Positions 44,686 through 55,940 of a stretch of DNA of 64,000 nt are shown here, one piece after another. Under the pieces are notes generated by a model that searched no databases, was not told where the DNA came from, and saw nothing but the letters and a program-made list of their open reading frames with translations. The position numbers and the translations under genes are program-made. The DNA lies in NCBI GenBank assembly GCA_037127255.1, contig JBANSL010000004.1, forward strand, positions 5,146,001-5,210,000. The letters are read 5' to 3'. Origin of the DNA: Persicaria tinctoria (lineage: Eukaryota; Streptophyta; Magnoliopsida; Caryophyllales; Polygonaceae). Positions within the stretch are counted from its first letter, which is position 1. Every line of letters starts with the position of its first letter.

Positions 44686-45527
44686 TCAATCAATATATAA
44701 TACTAAAACAGAGGCGTTGAAATCCTATGTGGCGGGCTCTGGCGCAATTCGCTTACGTGTCTTTTTCTGGTGCATTCTGACCGGGTTTATTTGACACGTC
44801 AATTAATGAATGTCCAATCAATTTAAGCCATGTTAAACGATAACCCCATCTATTTATCCACGTTTCATCCTACGTGTCTATTTTAGTTGAAGATTAAATT
44901 TAATTTTTAATATAAATATTCAACATCATATCTTAGCTGGTTACAAAATCTATCATTTTAACTAGAATCATTTTATAAATATTTTATATTGAGTTATTTT
45001 GTCTTTAGTCATATAATACGGAGTAATGTTTAATTAAATATCTATGAAATAATAAAATCTTATCAAGCCATTTTTTATTATATACTAGCTAATTCTTTAT
45101 TATATACTAGCTAATCGATGACAGAATGTGACATTTTATTTTATTTTATATATTCCTCTATATCAAATCTTTTAGCATATAACGATATTAATATATCAAA
45201 TTAATAAATTTTCATATCTAATTTCAAACTTATTATTTTTATTATCATTAATTTAAAACTTATTAATATGATGAAGTTTGAATATATTTGTACTAAATCA
45301 TATCTAATAAAAATATAAATAATGCACAAGAGAAATTTGTTATTTTATTCATGTTATCAGGCTTAAAATTTCATATTGTATGCTTTAAAAATAATACGGA
45401 GTATAAAATATCAAAAAAATTACAATCTCATATTTATTAGTAACAACTAAGATAAAAAAAATATAATAAAAATATATATATAATTTATTAATTAAAAAGC
45501 CGCGAAACGCGCGGGTAATAAGACTAG
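44686..45527 (+). mobile_element. Non-autonomous Helitron, 842 bp
   Basis: Begins TCAATCAATATATAATAC after an A and ends AATAAGACTAG before a T, as expected for insertion between A and T. A GC hairpin (CGCGAAACGCG, 45501-45511) lies about 12 bases before the CTAG end. There is no Rep/helicase ORF. The 5' TC start and the 3' hairpin plus CTAG are the standard Helitron signals. Confidence 0.8.
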
Positions 45528-45879
45528 TTGAATAATATAGTTGAGAAGAATACCGTATTCAACATATTATACAAATTAATGAATTATGAAAGCATTTTTC
45601 ACTTTGTAAATTTATATAATATTTTATTATTTTTATTTGCGGGACAAGGCCCGTCCCGTCCCGATCCCGTCCTGTCCAAACACCATCCAGTCCCGATCCC
45701 ATCCCTAAAAAAAAGTGTCAATCCCGTCCCGATCCCGTCCCGTAAAAAGTTCGCGGGACGAGTCCCGTCCCGGCTCAATCCCGTCCCGTCCCGTGCCCAC
45801 CCCTACTATATAGTATCTAACTCCTCTCTTCACTAACAGTTCACTAACAACTTCTCTTCTACTAACATTTCCCCTCAAG

Positions 45880-48800
45880 TTAGAGTTTTGAAGAGATCAA
45901 CAACTCCTAACTTGGTGAGGAATTTATTACATTGATCCTGTGCTACAACCTTAGTAAACATATAGGCAGGTTGTTCCTTAGTTGGAATGCATGTATCCAA
46001 GAGTAATTTCCTTACTCAGCACTTTGTCTCTCACAAGGTGACAATCACCTTCAATATGCTTGGTACGCTCATGGAATACTGGATTCCTTGCAATGTGCAT
46101 TGCTGATTTGTTGTCACAATATAATCTGACTGGTTGTGTTTGATTTGCCTGAAGATCTGTGAGCAATTTTAACAACCAATTAAGTAATCTCACAACACAC
46201 AGTTGCCATGGACCGATATTCTGATTTTGCAGAAGACATTGCAACATAGGTCTGCTTCTTGGTGCGCCATGAGAACAGAGAGTTTCCCAATAAAATACAG
46301 AATCCAGTAAGAGACCTTCTTGTCATGGGGCAGCTTTGCCAGTCAGCATCACAAAAGGCATTGAGCTTCATATCAAATTTCTGAGCTAAGAATAGACCTT
46401 GTCCTGGTGCTTTCTTCAAGTACCTGAGCATATGTTTTGCACTCTTCCAGTGCCCATCGTTGGGTCTATGCATGAACTGACTTAGGACTTGGACTGCATA
46501 GCATATGTCAGGCCTAGTAATGGTGAGATAGATCAATTTTCCCACTAACTTCCTGTAGGCAATCACATCCACTTCTTGTTGCTCACCCTCAAGAGTAAGT
46601 TTGATTCTGGGGTCAAGTGGTGTAGCAGTTGGCTTAGCACCTGTCATTCCAGTTTCCTTCAGTATTTCCAAGGTGTATTTCCTTTGGTTCAGGAGCATTC
46701 CATCTTCATTTCTTTCAATTTCAATGCCAATGAAATACCTTATCTTCCCCAGATCTTTCATCAGAAAATGCTTGCTGAGATGCTCCTTTAAGTCTTAATC
46801 TCAGTATTGCTACTTCCAGTGATCAACATATCATCTACATAAACAAGTAGAGTTGTATATGTTGCTCATGTTGCTTTATAGAAGAGAGAATAGTCAGCCT
46901 TTGATTGACTATATCCAGAAGCTTGCACCACTTGAGAGAACCTTGAAAACAACTGCCTTAGGGCTTGCTTTAACCCATACAAAGACTTGTCCAGTTTGCA
47001 TACCATAGTTGCAGCTATATTGTCATCAACCATATATTCCCCCTAAGGGCAATCAAGCTGCTTAAGAGCATGGTATGCAGGTGGTAGATCCATATACACA
47101 GTTTCCTCAAGCTCCCCATGAAGAAAAGCATTTGTCACATCCATTTGTGATACAGCCAGCTCCTAGCAGCAGCAATAACAAGTAGAGTTCGAACAGAAAT
47201 CATTTTTACTACAGGAGCAAAAGTCTCATTATAATCAATACCTTCAAGTTGTGAGAATCCTCTTGCAACTAGCCGAGCCTTGTATTTTTCCAATGTGCCA
47301 TCAGCCTTGAGCTTTAGCTTAAACATCCATTTGCAACTCATAGTAGACTGAGCAATAGACTTAGGGACTAATGTCCAAGTGTGATTAGCCTCTAGAGCTT
47401 GCAATTCTATCTTCATAGCCTTCACCCATTCTGGATTTTGCAGTGCAACTTTGAGAGAAGTGGGTTCAGATAGAGGAGCCACATTGTTGATGAATGAAAA
47501 ATCAGATGGAGAGCACAAATTGTAAGATATGCAAGAGGTTATGGGGTAGAGAGACTTACTGAGAGGTGAGACTGCAGTTGACTCAGTGCAGGTGGATGCA
47601 CATACATGGTCCTTTAGCCAGCCTGGAGGTAGAGCATTTCTAGATGAGCGTCTGACAGGATCATTACAGTCTCAATTGTGGGAGCAAGAGCTGGCACATC
47701 ATTAAATGATGGAGCCACGGGTGAAGGAGAATAGTCGGCCAAGGACTCATGATCAGAGGGTGGGTTAAGGCTAGGAGAGGGGTAAGAAATGACATCCACT
47801 GGCTCAAAAGAAGGCAAGATTGACTGAAATTGTAAGAGGTCATCATCAAAGACAGTCTCAAGTGTGTTTGGTTGTGAGGGAGAAGCAGGAGCATGTTGAG
47901 CAAAAGGAAAAATATGCTCAATAAAGTGCACATCTCTACTGATACTACTCTTGCCTTTTGCTAAGTTAAACACCTTATATCCCCTGAAACCACTAGGGTA
48001 ACCAACAAAGACACAAGTATTAGACTTTGCATCAAACTTCTTCCTTCCAACTGTAGATGAAGCAACATAACAAAGACACCCAAAAACTTTCAATTTGTCA
48101 TAGGTAGGGAGTTGGCCATTTAGTACCTCAAAGGGAGATTTGTTGTGTAGTAAGGGAATAGGTAATCTGTTTATAAGATATGTGGCAGTAAGAACACAGT
48201 CCCCCCAAAATTTGATTGGTAATGAGGCATGAAACCTCAAAGCTCAAGCAGTCTCAAGTATATATCTGTGTTTCCTCTGCACTCTACCATTTTGTTGTGG
48301 GGTAGCAGTACATGAACTCTCATGGAGAATGCCTTTGGTAAGAAGGAAGGGGGCAAGGGATGAATTAAAGAATTCAGTACCCTGGTCAGTCCTGATCCTT
48401 TTGATAGAAGTTTTGTATTGATTTTCAATAATAGAAATAAAGGAGATTAGAGAGGGTGTGGCTTCATATTTATGTTTGAGGAGGTAGGCCCAAACACATC
48501 TGATATGGTCATCAACAATTGTGGGAAAGGATCGATGACCATTGTATGTAGTTGTGTCATAGGGTCCCCACAAGTCATATTGAAGTAGTTCAAAAGAGGT
48601 ATCAACATGAGATGTGCTAGCTGTAAATTGGTTTTTAGTATGTTTAGCCAGGGGACACACATTGCAGAGAAAATGAGAATTGTCTTTATTAACATCACTC
48701 AAAACATGAGGTATATGCAACAACTTTTCATGAGGAGCATCACCAAGCCTGAAATGCCACAAAGAGGTAGGGCTAGTATGCTTAGTGGTAAAAACATAGG

Positions 48801-48960
48801 TAGTACAGAGTGAGTTGCACATTGATGTGGGGCTAACAAAGAAAACCGAGACATGCAGGAGGCTAGCTCATCCAGAATGCCACTTCCAAGCTTGACTTCC
48901 CAGACCACATAGTACTGTCCACCCAACTCTTTGTGGCACATATCCTTTGTTAAAATATAA
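45880..48960 (-). pseudogene. Copia B pol remnant (integrase, RT, RNase H)
   Basis: From right to left: gag-pre-integrase region (48940-48700, LWHFRLGDAPHEKLLHI), integrase core (48640-48244) with DLWGPY, RTDQGTEFF and PQQNGRVQRKH, where the third catalytic residue is Gln instead of Glu; integrase C-terminus (48240-47614, KFWGDCVLTATYLINRLP, KVFGCLCYV); RT start (47518-47135, NPEWVKAMKIELQAL, ARLVARGFSQ) and a broken middle RT (47130-46800); RT end and RNase H (46761-46180, YFIGIEIERNEDGML, TRPDICYAVQVLSQFMHRP, FCDADW, SWRTKKQTYVAMSSAKSEYR); polyprotein tail to 45882. Several frameshifts and stops, for example near 47610 and after 46180. Not functional. Confidence 0.88.
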
Positions 48961-49459
48961 ATTTATATAAAAATAGTAGGTAAAATAATTAAGGAAAATA
49001 TAAACATATGTGGGCACGAATCGAGAGGGTATAACCAGGATGAAGTATCCTCCAATCCGCCCTATTTTTTTTAGGAAAAATAGTAGGTAAAATAATTAAG
49101 GAAAATTTAAGAAGTATTAGTTTTTTTATTATTAAATTAAGATTTTGTAAATAAAACTCATGCAAAATTTAATTTCTACTGTAATTCTGTAACTAACCTA
49201 AATACCTGACATCCAAACATTATGATATACCAACAAAACATGAAATGTACTATATAGTTCATTTTCTTCCCCAAGTGAATAGGGAACGATGTAAGGGGAT
49301 TGGCTATCCCCCCGCTTAATTAGGCCATAGTCGATTTCTTTTTCTCTAATAAAACGCCCTTCGAGGCTCCATAATCCATTCCCTTGAATTAAGTCGAAAG
49401 TTAATTTACAACTATACTTTAAATATTACTCGTACTATTTAATTATATATATATATAAA

Positions 49460-50820
49460 AGGGTGGTTCACTAGTTCCGGTGTAAACCCCTCTTAGGGTA
49501 AAATTGGTGAACAAATCTAGGTCCTACAATCCAATGAAATCAAAGGCTTGCATTAATTATGATTTTTATTTTATTTTTAAATAAAACGGTTGGACCCCAC
49601 CCCAATTGACACCCTCACGCGCATGCAGGCTTCCACTCTCACTTTGATTTTTGTAACCGTCGATCACCGCTTAATTAGTGAATTTCCTTTTTTGAATTTT
49701 TTTTAAAAAAAAATTAATATTCATGGCCAACATAATTTAAAGATACTTTTTATTTAAATTTTTTACCTTTCATTTCAAGATAATTTGAAACTATATTATT
49801 TGGTTAAATTAGAAATATTATTCATATTTAATGGTATAATTATTCATCCAAATTCTGAAATTATTCAATGATTTTGAGAAATTATTCGTCGATATTGGGG
49901 AAATTTGGAGTAACAATATCCGTATTTATGGTTGAGTAATGTGTGATTTAATGAGAAAGCATGAGTTGACCGCTCTCTATTTACCAATTCAAGAGAAAGC
50001 ATGAGTTATTCATCCAACATCTGCAATTATTCATCCATTTATGAGAAATTATTTGTAGCAATTAATGAAATTTTGAGTGCCAGTATTCGTATTAGAGTTG
50101 AGTAATGTGTGATTTAATGGAAAAGTATGAGTTATTCATCCAAATTCTGCAAGTATTCATCGATTTATGAGAAATTATTCGTAGAAATTAACGAAATTTT
50201 GAGTGAAACTATTCGTATTTATGAGTTATTCATCCAACATCTGCAAATTATTCATCCATTTATGAGAAATTATTCGTAGCAATTAACGAAATTTTGAATA
50301 CCAATATTCGTATTAGGGTTGAGTAATGTGTGATTTAATGGAAAAACATGAGTTATTCATCCAAATTCTGCAAGTATTCATCGATTTATGAGGAATTATT
50401 CGTAGAAATTAACGAAATTTTGAGTGACTATTCGTATTTATTGTTGAATAATGTATAATTTAACGAGAAAGTACGGGCATTCATCCAAATTCTACAATTA
50501 TTCATCCCCGTATTAAAAAAATCAAGTTCTAAAAAAAATCAAATGCCAAATATATATATTGTGCACCCAAATTAGCTAGGCTAAAATTAACCGCATTTGG
50601 AATTCCCGAATTCGACAATCGGCACACATCAAATTTGCTTTCAGTGTATCACACGCACTCCATTTGGAGATTGAGGTGGAAATGCTAATGGGTCCCACGT
50701 TTTTTTAATAAGAAAAATAAAAAAATGGGGATTAAATCCCACCCTCCATTTCACACTATCTTATGGCTCAGATTTGTTCACAGATTGTATCCTAAGAAAT
50801 GTTTACACCGGAATCACCCT
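49460..50820. mobile_element. Mutator-like non-autonomous element (about 1.36 kb)
   Basis: Imperfect inverted ends of about 60 bp: left AGGGTG...TTCCGGTGTAAAC..TCTTAGGGTA..GTGAACAAATCT, right its complement (50758-50820, CCGGTGTAAACATTTCTTAG on the minus strand). The flanks give an imperfect 9-bp duplication (ATATATAAA / ATATATATA) in TA-rich DNA. No transposase. The interior is filled by tandem repeats. Long inverted ends and a 9-bp duplication point to Mutator-like; this is inference. Confidence 0.6.
49935..50480. repeat. Compound tandem repeat within the Mutator-like element
   Basis: Alternating units beginning ATGAGTTATTCATCCAACAT and ATGAGTTATTCATCCAAATT at about 49998, 50129, 50221 and 50348. 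Each holds GAAATTATTCGTAGCAATTA-like and GAAATTTTGAGTG blocks. The pairs form a higher-order unit of about 220 bp. Confidence 0.75.
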
Positions 50821-51052
50821 ATATATATATCAAATATAATCTGTCTTTTTTAAAAAAAAAGATCTCATTTTTTTATACAAGTGAAAGTTCGAGGTTGATC
50901 AAATTACGGTTGTACTACCGTCCAAGGGCATGTATCCTTTCGGGTACGAAAGATCATCATCAAGTCTCGTTATTTTTATGAAATAAAAATGTTATTTTAA
51001 ATACTTTATTATTTAATTTTCACAATTATTTAAAAAAAAAAGTATTTAAATA

Positions 51053-53472
51053 AAAATCATCTATCGTCTTGTACACACTTTTTAACGAGGTAAAACCATT
51101 AGATGGAATTTCTTGAAGGATACTATGGAAAAAGCTCATCTCCCGCAAAGCCTCATTGAAACCATCATGGGTTGCCAAACCTTGGGGGAAGTTGAGGTTT
51201 TGTGGAATGGGGAGAAAGCAGGTCGCTTCAAGCCTACGCGCGGTATTCGACAGGGTGACCCGTTATCCCCCTATCTTTTTGTATTGTGCATGGAGCAGCT
51301 CTCGCATCTCATTGGATCAGCTGTCAACTCGGGCATATGGAAACCGATCACCATAGGAGGGGTAAGCCTATCCCATCTATTTTTTGTGGACGACCTTATA
51401 TTGTTTGCTGAAGCTATAGTCGAGCAAGGGGCGGTGATCAAGCGATGCCTTCGACAGTTCTGTGCGGAGTCTGGCGAGAAGGTTAACTACTCCAAGAGCA
51501 GCATCCTCTTTGCGAAAAATGTGGATGATTCCTTGAAGAATGAAATTGCTGCGGAGTTGGGGGTCCCCGTCTCCTCTGACTTTGGCAACTACCTCGGCGT
51601 TCCCACGACCTGCGGCAGGATGTCGAGTGCAAGATATAACTTTCTCCTTGACAAGGTCTCCAATCGGCTGAGGGGTTGGCAAGCCAAAACCCTATCCTTC
51701 GCTGGACGGATAACCCTTGCCCGATCAGTTCTATCGAGTTTGCCTCTCTATGTTATGCAGTCATCCTTTGTTCCGAGGAAGGTTTGCGACGAAATTGATA
51801 AACGTATCAGAGGGTTTGTATGGGGATCGACACCGGAGAAAAGAAGTATTCATCTCCTTTCCTGGGACATTCTAAAAAAACCCATAACCGAAGGTGGCCT
51901 TGGGTTGAAGGACATGAGAGCATCAAATCAGGCAGTACTCGCCAAACTCTGCTGGCGGCTACTTCAGCAACCAGACTCCTTATGGAGCCAAATCTTGCGA
52001 GGAAAGTATTGTTCAGGGCGCCTCGACGTTGACATGTTCGAACATAAACGGCATTGCTCGGCACAATGGAAGGCGATGCTCCATGGGGCAGAGATCCTAG
52101 TGCCGGGACTCCGATTGGCGATTGGGAATGGGCTAACGACGCTATTTTGGATTCATCCGTGGCTGACCACTGAACCTCTAATGGACCTTGCACTCACACA
52201 AGTGCCAGAGGATATTCTTGGTGCAACTGTAGTGAAATGTGGGGCTCAAACGGCTGGAATTGGGAGGTGATTACTCCCCTTATTCCGCCGGCCCACCTCC
52301 TAAAGCTGCAGTCGGTATCGGTCAGGGATGATTCTGAGGCAAGAGACCGACTATACTGGGGACATACCGAATCCGGGGACTTCAGCAGCGGATCGGCGAT
52401 CAGTCTAATTCAAGGGGCACAAACGAACCCGAGGGAAGGAGGATGGAAGCATATATGGCGCGTTCCAGCACAGCAGCGAGTCAGAGCTTTTGTTTATCTG
52501 GTGGCGCACAATGGTATTCTATGCAACGCCAACCGGGTTCGGCGACATCTTTCGAATCACGCTGCTTGCCCAAGATGTGGCCACGATGAGACGGAGCTGC
52601 ATTTGCTTAGAGACTGCCTCCAAGTCAGGAGAATCTGGCTGAAAATGATAGGCCTTCCCACTGCAGGAACCTTCTTCTCGAGTGCGGAAATTCAGGTTTG
52701 GGTGTTCGAGAATGTTAAGAAAGAGGACAGCTGGAGCTCGACCTTCTCTCATATGCTCTGGTACATTTGGAAATGCCGCAATTCAATGGTCTTTGAGGGA
52801 AAGGACTTGACGTCGGGCATCTTGACAGCAGTGGTGAAACAGGTGAGGATCTATAAGGAGGTTTGCTCTAAGACTCCCTCCTTACATGCCCCGCAAACGC
52901 ACCAACAAACCATGCCCACCATATGGTCCCCTCCACCTGCTCACTGGGTGAAGTTAAATTCCGATGGTGTCTCGAAGGGAAACCCAGGAGCGGCTGGGGG
53001 TGGGGGACTCCTCCGTGATGCAGATGGCGAAATCATACGAGCCTACACATTCAAATGTGGTGACTGCTCAGCTTTATTGGCTGAGCTTTGGGCTGTGTTA
53101 CATGGGTTAAAGTTAGCTCAGCGGTTGGGGATACCTCGTCTTATTGTTGAAACGGATTCAGCCACAGTTTGCAAGTACTTGAACACCAGAAACTCATCCT
53201 CTCACGCGGGCTTTCACCTTGTTGAACAATGTCGCAGAATCATGGACTCTGGAGATTGGGAAATCAAGGTTGGTAACGTTCGGAGGCAAGCAAATGGTGA
53301 AGCTGATGCGCTTGCAAACTGGTCTCTACATCTGTCTAATTACTATGCTGAATACCCTTCACTTCCTCTTTCGTTTACTAGTAGCTGTACTGTGCCCCTT
53401 TTAGGGGAGTAACTTATCTATTCTTTATTAATAAAGGGCCATAGCCCACCCTTGCACCCCAAAAAAAAAAAA
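51053..53472 (+). mobile_element. 5'-truncated L1-type LINE
   Basis: 3' part of a plant LINE ending in a poly(A) run (53460-53472). Possible target duplication AGTATTTAAATA (51041-51052) / AGTATTAAATA (53473-53483). The ORF starts in mid RT. It lies antisense to the P450 gene in whose intron it sits. Confidence 0.8.
51090..53412 (+). pseudogene. LINE RT, zinc finger and RNase H, one frameshift
   Basis: First frame to 52270: RT from RWNFLKDTMEKAHLP through GIRQGDPLSPYLFVLCMEQLS, the active-site motif FVDDLILFAEA (FADD in most relatives) and the thumb; then PEKRSIHLLSW and EGGLGLKDM. The second frame (52237-53412) continues with zf-RVT (KHIWRVPAQQRVRAFVYLVAH, CPRCGHDETELHLLRDC) and RNase H (LNSDGVSKGNPGAAGGGGLL, EL, ETDSATVCKYL, ADALAN). 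A shift in the overlap 52237-52270 divides them; otherwise the frames are clean, so it is rather young. Endonuclease and ORF1 are lost. Confidence 0.87.
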
Positions 53473-53878
53473 GTATTAAATATTAATTTTTAATCATTTT
53501 TTAAAATAATTTCATATTTAATAGCCATAAATATGAATTTATAAAAATAAATTCATTAAAAAAATAATATTTTATAGATATTTTTTCTCCATTAAAATGC
53601 AATCCAAAAGTAAAATGATTTTTATTTTGGAACAGATGAGTTGATGTATTTATTACTGCTCGGTTAACTTAACTTGTTTTTTACTATTTACATGTGTTTT
53701 TAAATGACAAAATCCATATTTAATACCTATTTTTTTAATTTTTTTTTGTAATTTCACACTTTTTAATAATAGATACTCGTATAAAATCTATATGTAGTTT
53801 TTAATTCTAAAAAATTGATTTATGAATAATAAAATGACATTTGGTTAAAGGAGGGAGTACTATTTACGGCAAACTCAC

Positions 53879-54751
53879 CATTAAGATGCCCTTGAGAATG
53901 TCGTCGGAGAAGTACTCCGGCTCCGCCTTCTGCAACAGCAGCAGCTCTTCCGCCATCGATTTCATCTCACCACCACCTCCGACTTGCATCTCCTTCCTTA
54001 CATCGTCGAGCAAGCCTTGCAAGCACCGGTCCCGGCACAGCGAAATCGCCCTCATTTGCTTCTCCAACCCGCCGTACAGCCCGAACCGCCTCAGAAGCGG
54101 GAAAAAATCGTAGACGGTGATAAACTTGGAGGGAACGAACAGGTCGGAGCGGACCCCAGTGGCGGCCCACCGCTTCCCGACCACCATCCTCATCAGCACG
54201 TTCTGGGTGAGCCCAAAGAAGGCCTCGTTCAGGTCCGCCCGCTCGCCCGACCCGGCGAGCAGCCCGCGGGCGGCGTGGCGGACCTCCTCGCGGCGGATCA
54301 GGAGGCTGAGGGAGAGGCGGTGGGAGGAGAGGGAGCCAACGGTCATGACGCGGCGGAGGGTGCGCCACAGGTCGCCGTAGCCGGCCCAGGCAACGGAGGT
54401 GTAGTTGTACCCGGCGATCTCGCCGATTAAGAATCTTGGGCGGTTGGCGAAGACGACGTCGTTTTGGGCGAAGCATTGCTCGGCGGCGGCGGGGGAGGAG
54501 ACGACGAGGATGGGGCAGCGGCCGAGGTGGAGGCGGAAGACGGGGCCGTAGGTGCGGGAGAGGGACTGGAGGCAGCGGTGGAGCGGATCCTTGAGGAGGT
54601 GGAGGTGACCGAGTACCGGGAGAGCCGGTGGGGCCGGTGGTGGGTGGTTCTTGGTCTTGGAGGAGTGGAGGTTGCGAGTTGGAAGCAGCTTAGTGGAGAT
54701 GAAGATAATGGTTGCAAGGATAGCCAGGAAAGAGAAGATACCGTAATCCAT
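53879..54751 (-). CDS. Cytochrome P450, CYP81-type, exon 1 (residues 1-291)
   Basis: First exon of a two-exon P450 completed by 38874-38245. It starts with a 22-residue hydrophobic ER anchor and a Pro-rich hinge (PPPAPPALPVLGHLHLL). It includes the B-C region with FANRPRFLIGEIAGYNYTSV, the C-helix WRTLRR (129-134), and ends SDDILKGILM at donor ATG/GTGAGTTT. Joining to exon 2 (VMLMAGTDTS) restores the CYP81 sequence across the I-helix in phase 0 and gives 500 residues, the family's usual length, with no stop. The start ATG is 75 bases below a TATA box. GC-rich coding sequence creates many long overlapping ORFs that are not genes. Expression depends on splicing the huge intron. Confidence 0.9.
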
Positions 54752-54825
54752 ATTGGATTCTTTTGTTGTTTTTGTATTTGGTTGGTTTGGGTAAGATGGA
54801 TATGAACAAGTGTGATTGAAGTGAT

Positions 54826-54832
54826 CTTTATA
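54826..54832 (-). promoter_or_regulatory. TATA box of the CYP81-type gene
   Basis: TATAAAG on the minus strand, 75 bases upstream of the ATG at 54751. Confidence 0.6.
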
Positions 54833-54886
54833 CAGAGGTTAATGCATTTGGCAGTTTGGCTAGCTAGCTTGTGGGGTGTCAGTGTT

Positions 54887-55068
54887 CCGTTGTTGTGTGG
54901 GGATGGATGCACGTATAGACACTCTGGAAGCTTGGATCCATAGAGTTTGTAAAAAACTTTATGGGTAGAGTTTGGATCCGTTGTTGTGTGGGGATGGATG
55001 CACGTATAGACACTCTCGAAGCTTGGATTCATAGAGTTTGTAAAAAACATTATGGGTAAAGTTTGGAG
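54887..55068. repeat. 91-bp tandem duplication in the P450 upstream region
   Basis: Two head-to-tail copies (54887-54977 and 54978-55068) starting CCGTTGTTGTGTGGGGATGG, with a handful of differences. They lie about 140-320 bases upstream of the P450 start codon. Confidence 0.85.
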
Positions 55069-55452
55069 AATTTCAGCCACCGATTTTAAAATGAGTGGTT
55101 AAAAATCCCCTCTCTTTTCCCCTCCACCATCATCCTCAATTTTTTTTAATTTTTAATTTTTTTTTTTTGAGAGAAGAAATGGGAACTCTATTTGACAGAG
55201 TTCTCCTCAAACTCCACCGGATTCGGACCCTTCTAAAAGGTGGTGACGCAAGTGCTTTCGAAATAAATGGATTTGAAACCACATAGATTTTGCACGTACA
55301 ACTAATTAATATATATATATACAGGGATTGACTCGGGTGAGGACCATTTCTTATAGTGAAAACCGAAAGGACTAATTCTATTGGCTGCTTTTTAATTAAA
55401 AATAATCTGGTATCTATAAGACAATCTGGAGGTGTCTACTAATCCTGCAATT

Positions 55453-55465
55453 TGGTATCAGAGCC
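55453..55465 (+). other. Primer-binding site, initiator tRNA-Met type
   Basis: TGGTATCAGAGCC, the minus-strand start site shared by plant pararetroviruses and copia elements. With no LTR next to it, it marks the conventional start of the viral map. Confidence 0.85.
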
Positions 55466-55511
55466 AAGTTAATTAAAAATAATCTGTATTTATCTATAAG
55501 ACAATCTGGAG

Positions 55512-55940
55512 GTGTCTACTAATTGCCCCCATAAGACTTATCCTCATGCTTTACATTTAGATGTAAACGATAAGCATTCTGGAGCAATTTTAAATGTCAT
55601 TTCAGACCAACTTATAGATCTAAAACTCGAAGTTAAAAAATTAGAACAATTATATATTAAGATTAGCAGTAAAATATTTAAGACTGTAAAAGAGACAGGC
55701 GAAGTACATCACTCAACAAATCTAAAAGCCATTAACGAAATTAGCCATCAGATAAGCCTAACATCAGGTGGTGAAATTAAGAAAGGAGATCCTTTTAAAT
55801 ATAGTTATCCATTTAAAAAATCCAAAAAGAAGTTTTCTACTAAATTAGATAATATAAAGAACAGGGAAACAGTAGAAGAAGACCAAGACGAAAATCTTAA
55901 AAATGAATCACCATCCACTTCGACAAACAAGGAGATTTAG
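55512..55940 (+). pseudogene. Pararetroviral ORF upstream of coat protein
   Basis: Open frame of 142 codons with no ATG anywhere in it; the first codon available is GTG at 55512. A coiled-coil-like helix (residues about 28-55) is followed by a Lys-rich segment with KFSTKLD and an acidic end. It overlaps the coat ORF by 38 bases. Pararetroviruses carry small virion-associated proteins at this place. A lost start or frameshift is likely; function unknown. Confidence 0.5.

Larger units (their letters stand above)
39638..45805. mobile_element. hAT-type DNA transposon (6168 bp) in the copia B LTR
   Basis: Perfect 13-bp terminal inverted repeats TAGGGGTGGGCAC / GTGCCCACCCCTA, the usual hAT form. 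Flanked by an 8-bp duplication CTATATAG (39630-39637 and 45806-45813); removing the element and one copy restores the copia LTR. Both ends are packed with CCCGTCCCG-type words (39658-39790 and 45640-45795). No hAT transposase is present. Inside are a reverse transcriptase unit (39867-43868), long TAA/TTA repeats and a Helitron (44686-45527), so this is a non-autonomous hAT that served as landing pad or carrier. Confidence 0.9.
39517..48960 (-). mobile_element. Copia element B, 5'-truncated, LTR split by hAT
   Basis: Minus-strand Ty1/copia element of the same family as A. The 3' LTR begins TGTTAGTAGAAG at 45867, is interrupted by the hAT element, and resumes at 39637 to end ATGATCATCA at 39517, about 175 bp in all. 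The polypurine tract AACTTGAGGGGAAA is at 45868-45881. The pol remnant reaches to about 48960; gag and the 5' LTR are missing. Confidence 0.85.
38875..53878 (-). other. 15.0-kb intron of the CYP81-type gene
   Basis: Runs from donor ATG/GTGAGTTT (53878) to acceptor TATATGCAG/GTG (38875), with both flanking codons in phase 0. It contains copia B (39517-48960) with the hAT element in its LTR, a Mutator-like element (49460-50820) and a LINE (about 51053-53472): roughly 13 kb of its 15 kb. Plant P450 introns are usually well under 2 kb. Confidence 0.82.

Noticed and set aside
53967..55080. Long ORFs overlapping P450 exon 1 in other frames and on the plus strand
   Set aside because: Shadows of GC-rich coding sequence; the P450 frame alone has domains and splice sites.
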